From: Amphirosellinia nigrospora | Lineage: Eukaryota > Ascomycota > Sordariomycetes > Xylariales > Xylariaceae | Direction: 5' to 3' | Assembly: GCA_004123355.1 (NCBI GenBank) | Contig: SCHM01000008.1 | Coordinates: 181,501 to 245,500 of the forward strand | Length of the DNA: 64,000 nucleotides | Shown: positions 13,554 to 26,214 of the stretch, in pieces | Numbering within the stretch: the stretch's first letter is position 1 | Layout: the number at the start of each line of letters is the position of its first letter | Made by a program: the position numbers and the translations under genes | The notes under the pieces: model-generated | What the model saw: only the letters and a program-made list of their open reading frames with translations | The model's database searches: none | Told to the model about the DNA's origin: nothing

Positions 13554-16257
13554 CTAACCCCTTCGTTGTTGTAGTGCGCCGGCTATGTGAAGTTCTGGTA
13601 CAGCCGGGCGTTGAATCTCAAGGCTTCGACTCGGTACTAATCGCCCACCTGGTGTTCGTGGATGAGGCACATTGACACGCCCAGTACGCTCCGTCAATCG
13701 GCTTCGCACGGTCAGATCTTCATCTCCACTATCCGAATCGCCGTCGTAATCGGCGAGTCTGGCAAAGTAGTCGGCCAGGCCATCTACACTGGGTGTGCCC
13801 ACCACGAGGTCGTATTGGGGAGGAGGCGTGAGCATAGGCGGTGGCGGATAATCCGCATCGAAGGCCGCGGGTTGTGACTTGGGTAACGTAGCAAATGTAT
13901 CGGCCGCTGAACGGGCTGCGAACTGGCGGCAGGGTGTTGTTGTACATGGGCAGCCGGCGGTCGTGTGAGACCTGAACCCTCGATGTTTGTCAGGTTATTA
14001 GCCGGCTCGACCGATGGTATGCTGCCCGTGCTGGATGCCGGGCTGGGGTTGGTCGCGAGGATTTCGGCGTCAGGACAACCGCAGCGAGATTGTTGATGAT
14101 AAATCGGTCGCTCGGGACCCGAGTATTCAGGGAGAGCCGTATTGGCTCGAGTTGCGCGGCAATCGAGCACGGTGAAGGGGGAATCGATGCTGATCTCAAA
14201 ATGGCGCCGTTTTTTGCCGGCAGGGTCCTCCGGGTCAAGCCTCGAGATGCGCATGACGACCTATAGTCTTGTTAGCATTGATATTTCTCCATCTTCACGG
14301 CTGGTCGTCCAGAATCAAGTCATACCTTTATCCAGTGGTGGACATTGACATTCTTCCAGCTGCAATCTGGATGGAGACGGATGTTTTTATCCTTGACCAT
14401 TTGTTCGCAAGTTGGGATCTGAACATTCATTTCCATCTCTGTCGGTCCCCAGTACGCTTCTAGCCCTAGATCCAGATCTCCGAGAATGTTGTCCGATGGA
14501 TCAGGCAACGGTCGAGGGGTTGTGTGATTCCTAGAGGCCTCTATACCTCTACGTCTCTGAGCAGTCTCCCGTGCCTCTTGCCTCTGGTCAGGCGAAAGCT
14601 CGCCGCCACTCAGTATCCTTATCTCTGATGATTCATACCGCCTATCTAGAGGTTTTCCAGCTGCTTTTTCAAACAGGAGGATTTTGCGGCCCGGGTCTTT
14701 GCGAGTAACTCTCCGGTCGTTTGTCCAATATTCAACCGACTCGGTCACAAACACCTTGAGTTTGTGGACCTGTACCTTGGCTAACGGCGTAAGCTTGAAT
14801 GCAATGGGAATTTGGGCGCCTATAGGGAAGGATTTCCCTGATATCATGATGTCGTAGTGAAGCTGATCTTCCCATTGCCTACTTATGGAGATTGGCTCTG
14901 TCATCTCGAGCGAAAGCTGATCAGGCACCCGAACAATGCGGACTTCCTTTGTTCCATGGAGGTTGGGTTTAAACGCGCCTGCGCGCTCCACGGTCGCCTC
15001 TAGTTCCCATTTTACCGATCCAAACTGAAGCCTTGTCGTCTCCAACTGATGATGATCAATGGGCAACTCGAAGGAATATTCGTACTTGCCCGGACGAAAC
15101 ACCTTGTAGGTCTTTGGTTGAACCATCTCTGTAGCCTGGGTATCCCCCTTTCCAAAGCTACGAGACTGGACCGATTGGAGCGATAATCGCTTGTAGTCTT
15201 GAGGAGTGAGGTTGGCCGATGAACCCCGCTTCATGGCCGAGGAGATGCGGACGATGCAGGGGTTCGATTCCCAGGTTCTGCGCATTGTCGGAGGGAATAG
15301 GTGCACTGGTTTCCGAATTCGGTTTCCCACGTCTCATGCATAGCATGGAAAAGGTCAATACCTGTGTTCGTAACGACGTTTCTTCGTATTGTTCGATTTT
15401 CATTGGTGGGATACCTTCTGGCCACTCGGTCCTGGCTTTGCCATGAAGTTTGAGAGTGACTGATTTTAATTTTACGTTCTTGGAAATGTTCAGCTGCAAT
15501 TTACCTCGGAGAAGCGCGGTGGAGTTAGCTGTCGAGTGTCGCACATGGCCGTCGTGCTCGAAGCCAGTGAGGTACGTTAGGTTCAGCAAGGATGATTGAA
15601 CACTGTACACCACTTCCACTAGCAACCGGCTTGGGCACTTCGGTCACCGAACTCTGATGTTCTTGGCTGAACGGACCGATATAACACTATTCCGTGTGTG
15701 CATTTTGGAGCGCTGTGCTCATGACGGACGCCCTACGCGATTCGCCATCGCAGCGCCTGGGGGTGGTACCGTGATCATGGACAAAGGCCGGATCCTTTCC
15801 GGGAAAACAGGAGAAACAGGCGAAACGGGTGAAAGTTCGGTCGGTGACTGGGGAGCGCCTCCTATAGGGAGGACGTCGGCACCAACTGGCTGCGCAGTTG
15901 ATAGTTTAAACGGGGCTAAGACCTTCTCGAACACCCGCCGGGACGACCTGTGGCTAGCTCCCTCTTCGGCCGTTGCTGTGGCGTCGTGGCTCTTGTTCTG
16001 TTTCTCCTCGCTTTGGCAGCTCTCTTGCACTTGGCCAGGTCGGCTCTTACTTCGTCTGGTATGTAGCCCGAAGGATAGGAGACGATGTGAATTGACTGGT
16101 GCCGCCGCTCGCGTGGTTGGATCTGAGGGCTGGGAAACGATTGGTCGGCACGATGCCTACGTTCTTCGACTCTAGGTCTGTAATACACGTCTCCGCCCAG
16201 AGGGCTTGTGAGGTGTTGGACGGCACAGGTGGCCCGATTCCAATCGGGTCTTGACAT
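13554..16257 (-). CDS. Alpha-arrestin, HECT ubiquitin-ligase adaptor (creD/apyA family)
   Basis: The start chosen is MSRPDWNRAT at 16257, followed by a Pro/Ser-rich N-terminal region. The arrestin N domain begins at about CSIILAEPNV and TALLRGKLQLN, with the hallmark KARTEWPEGIPPMKIEQYEE. The arrestin C domain contains PISISRQWEDQLHYDI and KVFVTESVEYW. A 65 bp intron (14325-14261) splits HHWIK from VVMRIS. The tail has PPPPMLTPPPQYD (a PPxY-like Rsp5/NEDD4 site) and LADYFARLADYDGD. Family members link plasma-membrane transporters to a HECT ubiquitin ligase for endocytosis, and CreD acts in carbon regulation. At least four apparent single-base breaks occur (near 13830, 15240, 15350, 15560 and probably 15950), one of them a missing T in a T run. 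The family match is strong across each break, so I treat it as one working gene. Confidence 0.88.
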
Positions 16258-19200
16258 TTTGATATGTTAGAATTCTAAGGTAGATAAAATAATGTTGATG
16301 AGGGGCGACGAGGTGTGAATAAGGAAGAGTCCAAGAGGAGAGCTCATATTATATAATATCTAGCCATGGATGACTTCAAAGGTACAGACTTTGTCTAAAC
16401 GATCAATGCCATAAAAGCCAAATATCAACAAAGAGACAATGCAGTAGATATGAATATAATGAAGGCCGAGGATAAGGTAGGTTGGGAATAGCTAAGCCCG
16501 ACATTGAGGGACAGGGCAGGCCATGTATAGATAGTACGAGTATATAGCAAGTGGGTTCGCAAGGGATGGGCAGGGGATGGGCAGGGCAGGGTAGGGAAGG
16601 GCAGGGAAAGGGTAGTTACAGACGAAGACGAACTAAGCGCGAGGGCGAGTGAGCGCGAGCACAGGCGCATGCAGAAGTATATGTGATTTATTTAGGCACA
16701 GATGAGAGAGATGGGACGGATAGATGGAGGAGGACCACCCGGGCGGGAACGCAGCGAGCGGCTGGAGAAGGGAAAGCGAGACGGGACTTACAGATGGAGG
16801 CACAAGTACCGGCAGGAGTAGTGGGTAGAGGGAGAACTACCCAGACGAGACGAGACGATCACAGGGCGTTTATGCGTGTACGATTGGTATGCATCAAGTC
16901 ATCGGCCGTGTGTGCAAGTGGCCGCGTATGAAGGTGAGGTGAGGTGGGCGGGTTGCGGTTGTGTAAGTCAGTGTGTAGCGAGCGTATCCTTCAATCAGGC
17001 AATGTCGCAATGTCGCAACGTGAGACAAAAGCAATCAATCAGCTAGTGTAGCTGCTGCCAGGGCCCGAAGTACTGTGCTGTCCCAGTCCAGTCCGGGGTA
17101 GCAAAGTGAGAGAGAGAAAAAACCACGTATGAGCAAGTAGCACGGCGCGGTACAGAGTAGAGTAGGGCAGAGTAGAGGGAGGGCCTAGTACCGGCAGGGG
17201 TTCACCCTAGTTCGCAAGCCGGTCGGTCTCAGACGATCTCCAATGTTACTTATGTCTGTCTCCCGGGGCCCGCTTCTCGGTAATAAGTCGTGTACGTCGT
17301 TGTACTGCACTGTACTTCCAGTACAGTATCTGTTGTGCTGCTGCACTGCTGCAGCCGCCGTTTGCGGAGAGGGATGTGAGATGCGGGATGTGAGATCAGA
17401 TGATGCGCACAGTGACCCCAGCAGTCGCCTGGCGATTTGGTCAATACAGAAGAAGCCCTTGTTCGTGAGCCTGACACGCGGAATCCGGCGTGATGGATGT
17501 CAGGTGAGATGGATGCTACTGTACACAAATACGCATAGGCGGTGGAAAGAGGGTTGGTGATTGGAGACGGCAGGTAGGTAAAGAGGTAGGTAGGAGAAGC
17601 AATTGGCGATCGGGCCGGAGGGGAGATGAGATGGGGAGGGGAAGTGAAGTGAACACATACCTCAGGTACACACGTACCTACACACAAAGTACAGGCAGGT
17701 CAAGTACTTCGCTGGTGGCAGTGTACCTAATATTGAGGGTATCTTGAATAGAAAGTACCTGAGGTCAATTAGTATGGTCAGGTAAATAATTGATTAATGA
17801 TATGCGTGCGTTGCGCCGAGGCAATACCTGATTCTACCTACCTCAGGTACCCAGTGACAATTAGGAGTGTCCAGGGTCAGACGTCCAAGTTCGAGCAGCC
17901 AAGGCGACGGAGAAGCATAAAGAATGAATGAAAACCCTTTGTGCATTAATTCTCATATCGGCATTTCCATCTACACACCCTTTTGCGTTTGCGGTGACAG
18001 AAAATGGTGAGTCGGGTTGAGCTAGACGAGCGGATAGGCGCCTGAGATACGATACTAATATTCTTGGCGACTCTGCCCTGATGATCTCGCGGTGACGAGG
18101 CATGACGATGACGCGACGACGCCAGGATTGCGAACAACCGAACCGCAGAGCAGCAGGCTCAGCAGCAGGCTCAGTAGCAGCAACGAGCACACCAACACCA
18201 ACACCAATGCAGACCAACGAATGCGCATGCGCATGCGCTACGCTACGCTGGGACCATTCCAACGGCTCCACGGCATGATTTACCTATGATGTATTGTCCG
18301 CAGCATCCTGGTCCCTTTCGAGCCTCTTCATAGGCTGACGAGAGTCCTGCTGCTGCTGCACCAGCTCCTCCCGCACTGCGCATCTGCAGCAACCCTGTCA
18401 ATGCTCGAATAGCCGGCTGGCGGTCGGTACATCGCATGCCCTTCATTTTTAAGCATATTGTAATGTATCTATCTACCTACCTAAGTTCAGACTTTCCATC
18501 GCCATCGCTGATAACGACCGCGTCTCCGAGGAAAACACCCATCTCCGACGAACACACCGGCGCCTTCATGCTTGAGACAAGCTCCGGTGCATTCGCCAGC
18601 GGCGCCAGACCGACACCTGGTACCTTACCGAGTGCCACTGGTGTGTTTGACCAGGTTATCGGGTTGCCGACCGCTACCCTGCTTGCTAGACGAAACCTGC
18701 AGCAATGCCCGATAGCAGCAATACCGCCCTTTCTCCAGTTTATGCCCGGACCTGCGCCGCCTGCTAGGCTGTACTGGTTATACCAGATCACCGCAAACGG
18801 TAAGAGAGAGCGCTTTCGAGAGCCCCGGGATGCGGCAAGAGACACCGATGTGAGTGGACGGCGGTTGTTGTTCATTCGCGCTGCCAATCATATCCATGAG
18901 ATGACCGGAGAGTCAACATCACGAGCCATATATCCGGGGTACATACAGAGTGGTCGGTCTATAAACTCGACACTCATATGACCTCGGGCTCGGTGTTATC
19001 ACGAGAAAATTCAAAATGGTCGCCCCCCAACATACACACTCGAGGGCATACAGCTATTGCAGACCCAATTTATGAGGCGTCTGTGGACTAACGTGCCATT
19101 GGGGACAGGCGGTTTGGCTCCCAAAACTTTTAATTCGACAGTACACTATGTTTTAGACGCCCCAAGGATCGCTGGCCAGGATATCCTTCGTCCCAGCATC

Positions 19201-21162
19201 GAAAGTTCCCGGCTGATCATGTCACAAATGGTTCGACCAGGTATATGCTCTCTGTGAATGAGCATAGCGGTCAATCTTCTAGCCTAAGCGATCCCAGCCT
19301 TAAGGTGCCAGTTGTTGATTCCTCTTCCCAGTCGCACCAGATACTGTGTGCCGTACACTACCTAAACATTGGTCTAGTGATTTGAGTACCGACCCATTCC
19401 CAGCCCAATGGTAATCGGTCAGGCGTGAGTTGCTACTTAGTACTGTAGATCACTACTTCCCAGGTTCAATGCAAGGGTTCAATCTCCCATGAGAATTAAT
19501 GCTAGTTTTTTTCCTCGACTTTATTGTCATGTTGTGCTAGTGAACGAGCTTACCTAGAGTAGACACGTTTCAATTCCTAGACTGGCAACCCGGGCACACT
19601 GAAACATCCCTATTAAGGACATAACGACTCGGCTATTACCAATTCAAGTAGTAGACGAAGTAAGACGAGCAGGTTTACAGTTGTATCCGGCCAAAATATT
19701 CCCCGTACTGCTGTACTATGCAGGCACCTCAGTCAGCAATTAGCACCAACTTTCCCTACGTTGGGTAATGGGTTTTTGTTGTTAGCACAGGGTCCAATTC
19801 AAACTACACTACTGTGCTAGTCTATCTAGTATAGGCAAGAAAGATTATAACACGATCCATCGTTACCCAAAGCCACCCAGCCGCTTGGCTATTCCCGGTA
19901 GCTTTTGGGCCACACTACCTAGTGACCCAACACTGAATGACGTACAGGGCTGGCACGACCATTTAACAAGGTCCTGACCCTGTAGTGTGGTGTAAGTCTC
20001 CCCAGCGACGTGTCTAGCGCCGTACGGCACGGTAGTTCCTTGAAATTTGCAAATTCTTTTTTTTTTGTTTTCTTTCTTTTCAATGCGCCTGTCGTCATGC
20101 AATTTCGAGCCCAATCAACGTAGTCCAATAATTCACACAGGGCTCTATTAGTCATTGTCAGCCCTTTTGACTCGTGATCAGCCCCAATTGTATTCAGATT
20201 GCCAGAACAAAAGCTTTATTCGGAGCTGGTTCGGTTTCTGTGGCCCAGACTAAGATATTACGGCGCAGCGCAGGGCGAGCAATTTTCCGTGGTGTTTCCG
20301 TGGCGAGATGTCAAAGAGGTGGGAAAGCCTTTCGGACAACGCGAAGGAACGAAGGCACGAAAGCGCGAAATTGGCTTGGCCTAAATACCTACCTAACGCT
20401 TGATGGGGGAAGCTGGCGGATATACCTAGCTCCGTAAGTTGGCCGGAAATGGAAATGGGTGTTTCGGATCTCGAGGTCCATCGGACATTTGGCAGTGGCT
20501 CACTACCAGCTGGCTATAGCTGGTGGCAGCTGGTTTATAATAATAACTCATGATTGGTACATACTTAGATATATGCATGGCAATTGATTACCTAAGGTTA
20601 ACGCATTTGTCTGTACGAATTAATAATCATTACCATTCTCCCGTCAGGTAGAAGGAAACGAGGAAAAGAGGGAGGGAAAAAGTACTAGCTAATTCTTAGA
20701 GGCATCTCAACAGTACACCATCGTCGTAAGGGGATAAGCACTTAAACACTAGGCGTGTAGTTGTATAGGTGGAGCCGAGAATTTGATATATATTTTGGAT
20801 CACGAGCTTGTCTGTCCATTGAAAAACATCTCGAATTATGTGAAACTTTGTGTGATGTATCGAAGTAATACACGTTCCATCTTAACCGTTAAATCGTATA
20901 AGCTTATAAATAGCTTATTTTGACGAACCTTTCAGTTCGAGGATAGGATCATCCCGATTAGTGTTCGTGGTCTCTTAGAGTTTTGGGACCCGTCTATCAT
21001 GGTCCCGAGAACCAAGTTCTTGGGTTTGTGTCACATGCAGCACTTGCCAATCATAAAGTAGCTCGCGGATTATATAATAAACGACATGCATCTGTCAAGT
21101 GACATTTCAGATTAACAAGCAACATCCAGGTACCAGCAGTCGAGGGGTCCATTTTGATCCGC
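16258..21162. other. Gene-poor 4.9 kb stretch
   Basis: No convincing gene was found. The left third is purine-rich with low-complexity tracts, including the G-run array at 16563-16612. Many TAGGTACCTA-type repeats occur at about 17570-17700 and 17835-17850. A GCGCATGCGCATGCGC alternating tract is at about 18222-18237. Overlapping open frames of 136-181 codons at 18436-18981 on opposite strands resemble nothing I know. The right part (19-21 kb) is AT-richer and full of stops. Confidence 0.45.
16563..16612 (+). repeat. G-run array, G-quadruplex-capable
   Basis: Ten consecutive runs of three or four G are separated by two or three bases (GGGATGGGCAGGGG pattern). It is a purine minisatellite about 300 bp upstream of the arrestin start on the non-template side. 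The G-quadruplex potential follows from the spacing alone. Confidence 0.75.
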
Positions 21163-22134
21163 TCACTCGGGTCTCATATAAACCTTAAACATCATTGAAT
21201 TACAGCCTGGAGATAAATGAGCTCCTGGCCTCCTAGGCTTGATCATTTCTGGTGCAGGTGGTGCTATGCCCGTGTATATTCGCAGGTTGGTCATGACGCG
21301 GAGAAATACTTCCCCCGAGTGACCTTGCACGAGTGCCCGAACCTGCAACGACTACGCGTGCACAGAAACATGTTGCGAGATCTCCAAGTCTCACATCGTA
21401 GAGTTTGCTAGATCGTATGAAACAAAGAGGTCAGGGGATCGATCAGGCACGGGAAGGTTTATACACACTTTGCAAAAACGTTCTCTATCTTGAGTCGATT
21501 CCCCAGTAGACCATTCTTCATGAAAGACGTTAGCATGTCGGCTTTGGTCACTGCTCCGGATTTCTTTTTCTTGTGGAGTTCCTCTTCCCTACTCACGACC
21601 ATCGCTGCATGAAGGGCAGTCATCTTGTAAAGTTCCTTGGTAGTTTCGACATCCACGTTTGGCCTCAGGCCGATGAAAGGCATCGTCCACCACAGATTAA
21701 AGCTATTTGTGCGTTGCCGAGCCACAACCTCTCGTGAGTCAACTTAACGTATCCATTCAAGTCGTTCTTTGTGTTTAGAAGATCGTAACACTTGCCAAGC
21801 CTAATTATGCTGATGACATTGAGAGTGAAGAATTGAGTCTTTCATGCTAGATCCATTGCTTTTCCGCGTCCGGCATATCCATATCAGATAAGTCGGAGCA
21901 ACGTAGCAACGCAAGCCTCAATACCGGCATCTAATGTGAGATTCTCGGCCCCGGAATACTGTAAAAAGTCGACAGAGAGGTTTGGCGAAGATTCCGGGTG
22001 CAGAAGGCGAGGAGAACTCTTACCCCTTGAACCATTAGCCTTCGTCTCGCCTTATGCGTCTCAGTGTCTATTTCGGTATCTCGTATGTCCTGGATGTGTA
22101 TCACTATAAGCCCACAGATCCGGAGAGGAGGCAA
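21163..22134 (-). pseudogene. Decayed cytochrome P450 relic
   Basis: Scattered minus-strand peptides in correct P450 order, in different frames. The hinge-like FYSIPGPRISH is at about 21935-21965. A piece reading FFTLNVISIIRLGKC and NDLNGYVKLTHE is at about 21735-21845; it corresponds to the conserved LDVIS-x-x-AFGKC helix region. TKADMLTSFMKNGL, at about 21505-21545, matches the KPDMLGSF-x-RHGL segment before the I-helix. NLRIYTGIAPPAPEM, at about 21230-21285, corresponds to the K-helix ETLRIYPG region, with the ExxR Glu apparently lost. The I-helix and heme loop were not found and the spacing is too short, so pieces are deleted. This is a host-gene relic of a benzoate-hydroxylase or pisatin-demethylase-like P450. 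It sits in an AT-rich gene-poor block, so mutation by RIP is possible. It is unlike the intact P450 at 1.7-3.6 kb. Confidence 0.65.
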
Positions 22135-24728
22135 TTAAATTTTTTAGGGCAACGATACTAAGTTGACCCGGCTATAGGTAGTCTATTAGCTGAAGGGTAT
22201 ACCTATACGGTCGTTTGAAGCGCCATGATGTGCCATATTTTTGAAGAATCTTGATATACTAGTGATGACAACTCCCGCTCAAGATCACTCAAGCATGAGT
22301 GATCCTACAAACACTTGCCCCTAAATATGACGTAGCTGGATGGAGGACTTGATTTTCTTGAATAGAAAGGGGCCAAGAGTAAGAAGAATGCCAATTTGGA
22401 ACTATGGTCCGGAAGGCAAGTCTACAATCATATTGATCCTTAATACAGGTGATCTCGTATAGAAGATTCTCGAGCTCCCCGGACTACCTGATTGCCAGCC
22501 TAACAGAAAGTATCTACAAGTCTAGCAGGTGAACGACACGGCAGCAGAGCGGCTTTATATATCGAAGGATTTGCGTAGACAAGTCGAGAATTAAAAAAAA
22601 TAAACCAGTTGATCTTAACTGCAGAGCCTCTGATTAACACTTGTAGCATCGTGTTATGACCGAGATAATGCCCCTGACTCTGAAGCTGCCAGCGGCGACA
22701 TAATCTTCGCGTTTTGTTTCCTCACCTGGTCGTGCGTATGCCGGAGACTATCGCGATTCGGTCAATATTTGTCAAACGACCTCGGTGATGCTACATTGCA
22801 CTGGGTGGCAATATTAACCGGCCGCTTCTCCAGATTTGTCAGAGATTCACTCGATGTCCATCATGACTGGAGATTCGTAGTTCGCCAACCTTTTAGATCC
22901 CTCTTAAGCTGGTTGAAGGGGGCATGGTTCAGGGGCACCGGAAGTTTTGCATGTGAAATGCGTTAGGTCGTAATAGCTAATGATCTAGTACGTCGGCGGT
23001 ATCATTTGTTAGGTATGTTTTTTGCCATGGAAACATTATCATAGCACGAAGCCACCGCATTCGAGAGACATTCTGAGGTGACATTTGGCACTAATCTATA
23101 CCCTAGATCAAATAATAATACTCGGTGTGGGCATCTATATGCTCGGAATACCTTGGAAGTATAGTTATGTCTATATGGAGATTGTAATTTGTTGTGGCTG
23201 GCAAACGGCAATTTTTACCAGCGTAATGTCGGCCACAAATGACCCAAAACTCATTTCCATGGTATTGTACATAACCCCCTGACAACAGCCTAGAATAAGG
23301 GTTTATTCAGCTAATAATCTCTTTGGGGCCTATAGACTCTCTGATTTTCTATTTCTCTCCACAATGCAACCTTGCTTTGGACCCTTATTGATAAACGGAT
23401 CGAAAGACCTCGCAGGACCTCCGGACTCAGGCTCCTCAAGTGTCACAAGGGCTCAGATAAAGGACCTGGAATAACTCAATTGAATAATAATCAAATAAGG
23501 TGTCAAAGGAGCCATGGAGACCTATCTTCTCTATTTTTCCAGGCAGGAGGATTCCGTGCCTACTATGCTCGAATCCTTCCTTGTATCCTTCCTATAGCTT
23601 CGCGGACCTCATAAACTCGTGTAGCCGGAATCTGTGTGTCTCGGTGATCTATCTCAGCTTTCGGAGAATGATTAAGATTTACGATAGCTTCGTACGACTG
23701 CTTCAGCCTCGCATGGTAGTATTTAGCGAGCTCTGTGCGAGACCCGTGTGACAGTTCCTAAGCATGTGGTCTACTCACAACCTCGCAGAGGGACATGACA
23801 GCCTGAGAGGTTAATGAATCGAGAGTACTAATCTAGTCTCTACTGGTGGCTTTAGCATCTGGATACAAGGAAAATTTATTTGGGGGTTTAATACCATCGT
23901 ATCACTGTCGTCAATTGGCTTAGCCTTATCTATGTGAAACTCGTTTCATGTATTCCAGTATCGCTTACAAAATAGGAATCATACTGAACGAGAGGTTAGT
24001 GTGCCACTTTATTTGACACTTAATTCTTTATCGTTGTCAAAAGAGAGACCACCGCCCGGACGGCTTGTCGATTGATCTAGGAATTGGCGCTCATATGGCG
24101 TATATGCTGACAGTCGTATTCAAATACCGAGTGTTTTACTCCCCGTGTTCGAATAAGTCTTTCGGGAGTCCTGAGAATTAACGAGGCGTTAGAGTAGAGA
24201 ACGCATGGAACCAATATCCATGACTTCTTATTATTGTGGTACTATCTACGTCGTACACTCCTGGTCTGCTTAGGCCGACACATCAGAGTTACATGTAACA
24301 GTCTTGTTGAGAGTAATAGCCTGCTCTGGGAATTAACATCCCCAGGAATATTTATAGCAGGGACCTGTGTGGTCCCTAGGCATGTAATGTACGACCGCAG
24401 CCGGGTCTCAGTCGGGGAGCCACATAGCCAGTTTTTCTGCCCTGGTCAATCTAGAACCAGCCCGTGAAGAGTACCTATAATAATCCTTTACCATCTGCCG
24501 TGTGTCCCGGACCCCTAACCCGCCGAAAGGAAAAATTATACTCGAACATATGACCCGGCCCAAACAATTCACGTTTCCGTACGCCTTTTTGTGACCCTAA
24601 TGAAATTCGGCTGTTGAGTGAGTGACATCTTGAACCTCTAGTGGATCTTAGTGAGAGGCCATTGAGAGTGTTGAGGACGAGTCTTCTCTCGAATCTCCAG
24701 TGTGCTGTGATAGTGTGTCGTCCGCCGA
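22135..24728. other. AT-rich gene-free stretch
   Basis: This 2.6 kb has many stops in all frames and no splice-supported open frame. Short frames, such as a 65-codon one at 22769-22966, show no family resemblance. Composition is visibly more AT-rich than the flanking genes, as expected for old repeats or RIP-affected DNA, but I could not assign any element. Confidence 0.45.
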
Positions 24729-25534
24729 CTAGAGAACGGATCCACCCAGCATGGAGTTCTCCATCTCCATATTGTCCATGGGCACTTCCATGCCAGCCCC
24801 GCGCGACTCCATGCCGGCCATACGGGCTTCCACAGTTCCCATGCGGGCCTCTACAGCCTCCAGCCTCTTCTCGACACTTTCCAGTCGCTGGCTGACGCCC
24901 ATGAAGCCTTGTGTGATGTCGTGATTCATGCGGTCCAGCTTGTTGCTCAGGCTGCGAATGCTCTGGGCCATGGGGGTGTTCTCCAAGCCGGGTGGGGCAG
25001 CAGGAACCCGGGCTTCGTGATTATGTCGGGGTCCTGGACGGCAAAGCGCCACTGGTTGTTCAACTGGACCTCACAGACAGCCTTGGCACGCCAGGGGCAA
25101 TCGACCTTGCGGGTGCTGGGGTTTCGCTTCTTGGCGGTGCTGTTGTACTTGACGCCACCACGATCGCACACCAAGTCGTAGCGGGTGGGCTTGCCATCGC
25201 GGTAATTGCTGGCACGGAGCTTGACAACACGTAGCCCTGGTCCTTGGCAACGCGCTGCACCGCACTCAGCAGGTCCTCGAAGCTGCGGTAGATGCCCTCG
25301 GGCGGCGGGGCCAGGGTGCCGGGCTCGCCAGTGGCCATGGGGCTGGCGTGACGGGCGTGGCAGCCGTGGGCGTGACGGTCGGGGCATTTGGCGTGGCGTG
25401 CTCAAAGCACTGGCGGTGCCGTTGGGAACATTGGGGACCACGACGCCGGCGACGGCCGGGTGGTGGGGGTTCTGCTGGAGCGAAATTTTGGCGGTGTTGT
25501 CGGGGAAGGGGGGAAAACGAAGGGACGAGGACAA
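24729..25534 (-). CDS. FAR1-like DNA-binding domain protein with C-terminal coiled coil
   Basis: The start chosen is MSSSLRFPPF at 25534; about 265 residues, no intron seen. A Pro/Ala-rich N-terminus leads to a domain starting PPPEGIYRSFEDLLSAVQ. It continues with KLRASNYRDGKPTRYDLVC, then DRGGVKYNSTAKKRNPSTRK, then CPWRAKAVCEV, NNQWRF and the terminal HNHE. The Cys-Cys-His-x-His layout and order match the FAR1/FHY3-type zinc-binding module derived from MULE transposases, here without a transposase core. The C-terminus is a heptad-rich coiled coil (LSNKLDRMNHDITQGF then repeats of VEARM and GMESR), suggesting self-association. A nuclear DNA-binding role is inferred. Three single-base frame breaks (near 25220, 25030 and 25340-25400) look like missing bases because the domain reads cleanly across them. 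Confidence 0.72.
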
Positions 25535-26214
25535 GCCTCAGGACGAACGTCGGCCTCGACGACGTCGACGGGGGCTGGGCGGCGTGGATGTTGTTGGCCG
25601 TGTTTTGGGCCGGGACCGCGGCTATCGTCAACCACGGCGGATGGCGGATGCGGACGCAGACGCAGACGCGGGCGTGGACACCGTGGACGATGGTTATTCA
25701 GACGTTGTTGGTGGTGCAAGTTAAGATTCTTTCTCACAGTACGGCGCCGTGTGTGGTGAAGGAAGATACGGAGTTGGCAGCAAGGAGATGGCAGAGGAAG
25801 GACCGTGCGAGGTGGACGATGTTTTTGATGGGGAGGGGTCCACTCAGCGCACACGGACTAAGGCAGGTGCCGGATGGTTGCGGTGTAGGGTAGGTAGGTA
25901 GGTCCTGTGTAGGTGGAGGGGAGCGAAAACCTTGAAACATGGTAGGTGGAACGTGCGGTGGCCGTGCAGCTGTGGTTAGATACTGTACCTAAGTGCGGCT
26001 TGTTCTCGGGTGTGGCTTGGGCGGGAATTCGCTGCGCCTACCTCCTAGAGGTAGGTACCTACCTAACCTTAGCTCACGTGCTGTAGCAACCGGGCTGGAT
26101 ATGCTGGCTCGAAGCTGGGTAAGATGTCCTGTCAGTTAACAATCGCCACAGCCATCACCGTCAATCCTTTGGACTTATACATCCTATGAGGCGATATCCG
26201 GGTTGGGTAGAACG
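25535..26214. promoter_or_regulatory. Divergent upstream region of FAR1-like gene and small three-exon gene
   Basis: Contains GGTAGGTAGGTAGGT at about 25888-25902 and AGGTAGGTACCTACCTAA at about 26049-26066, the same motif family seen upstream of other genes. No additional gene is recognisable in these 680 bp. Confidence 0.4.

Noticed and set aside
15236-15275. tRNA-like T-loop (GGGGTTCGATTCC)
   Set aside because: It lies in the arrestin coding sequence; the flanking stem pairs poorly and no acceptor, D or anticodon arm could be found at the right spacing.
16563-16612. CRISPR-like or minisatellite array
   Set aside because: Units are 5-7 bases with no spacer structure; better described as G-run low complexity.
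18436-18981. Overlapping open frames of 181 (plus) and 136 (minus) codons
   Set aside because: Neither shows a domain, signal peptide or splice support; two overlapping frames on opposite strands suggest chance.
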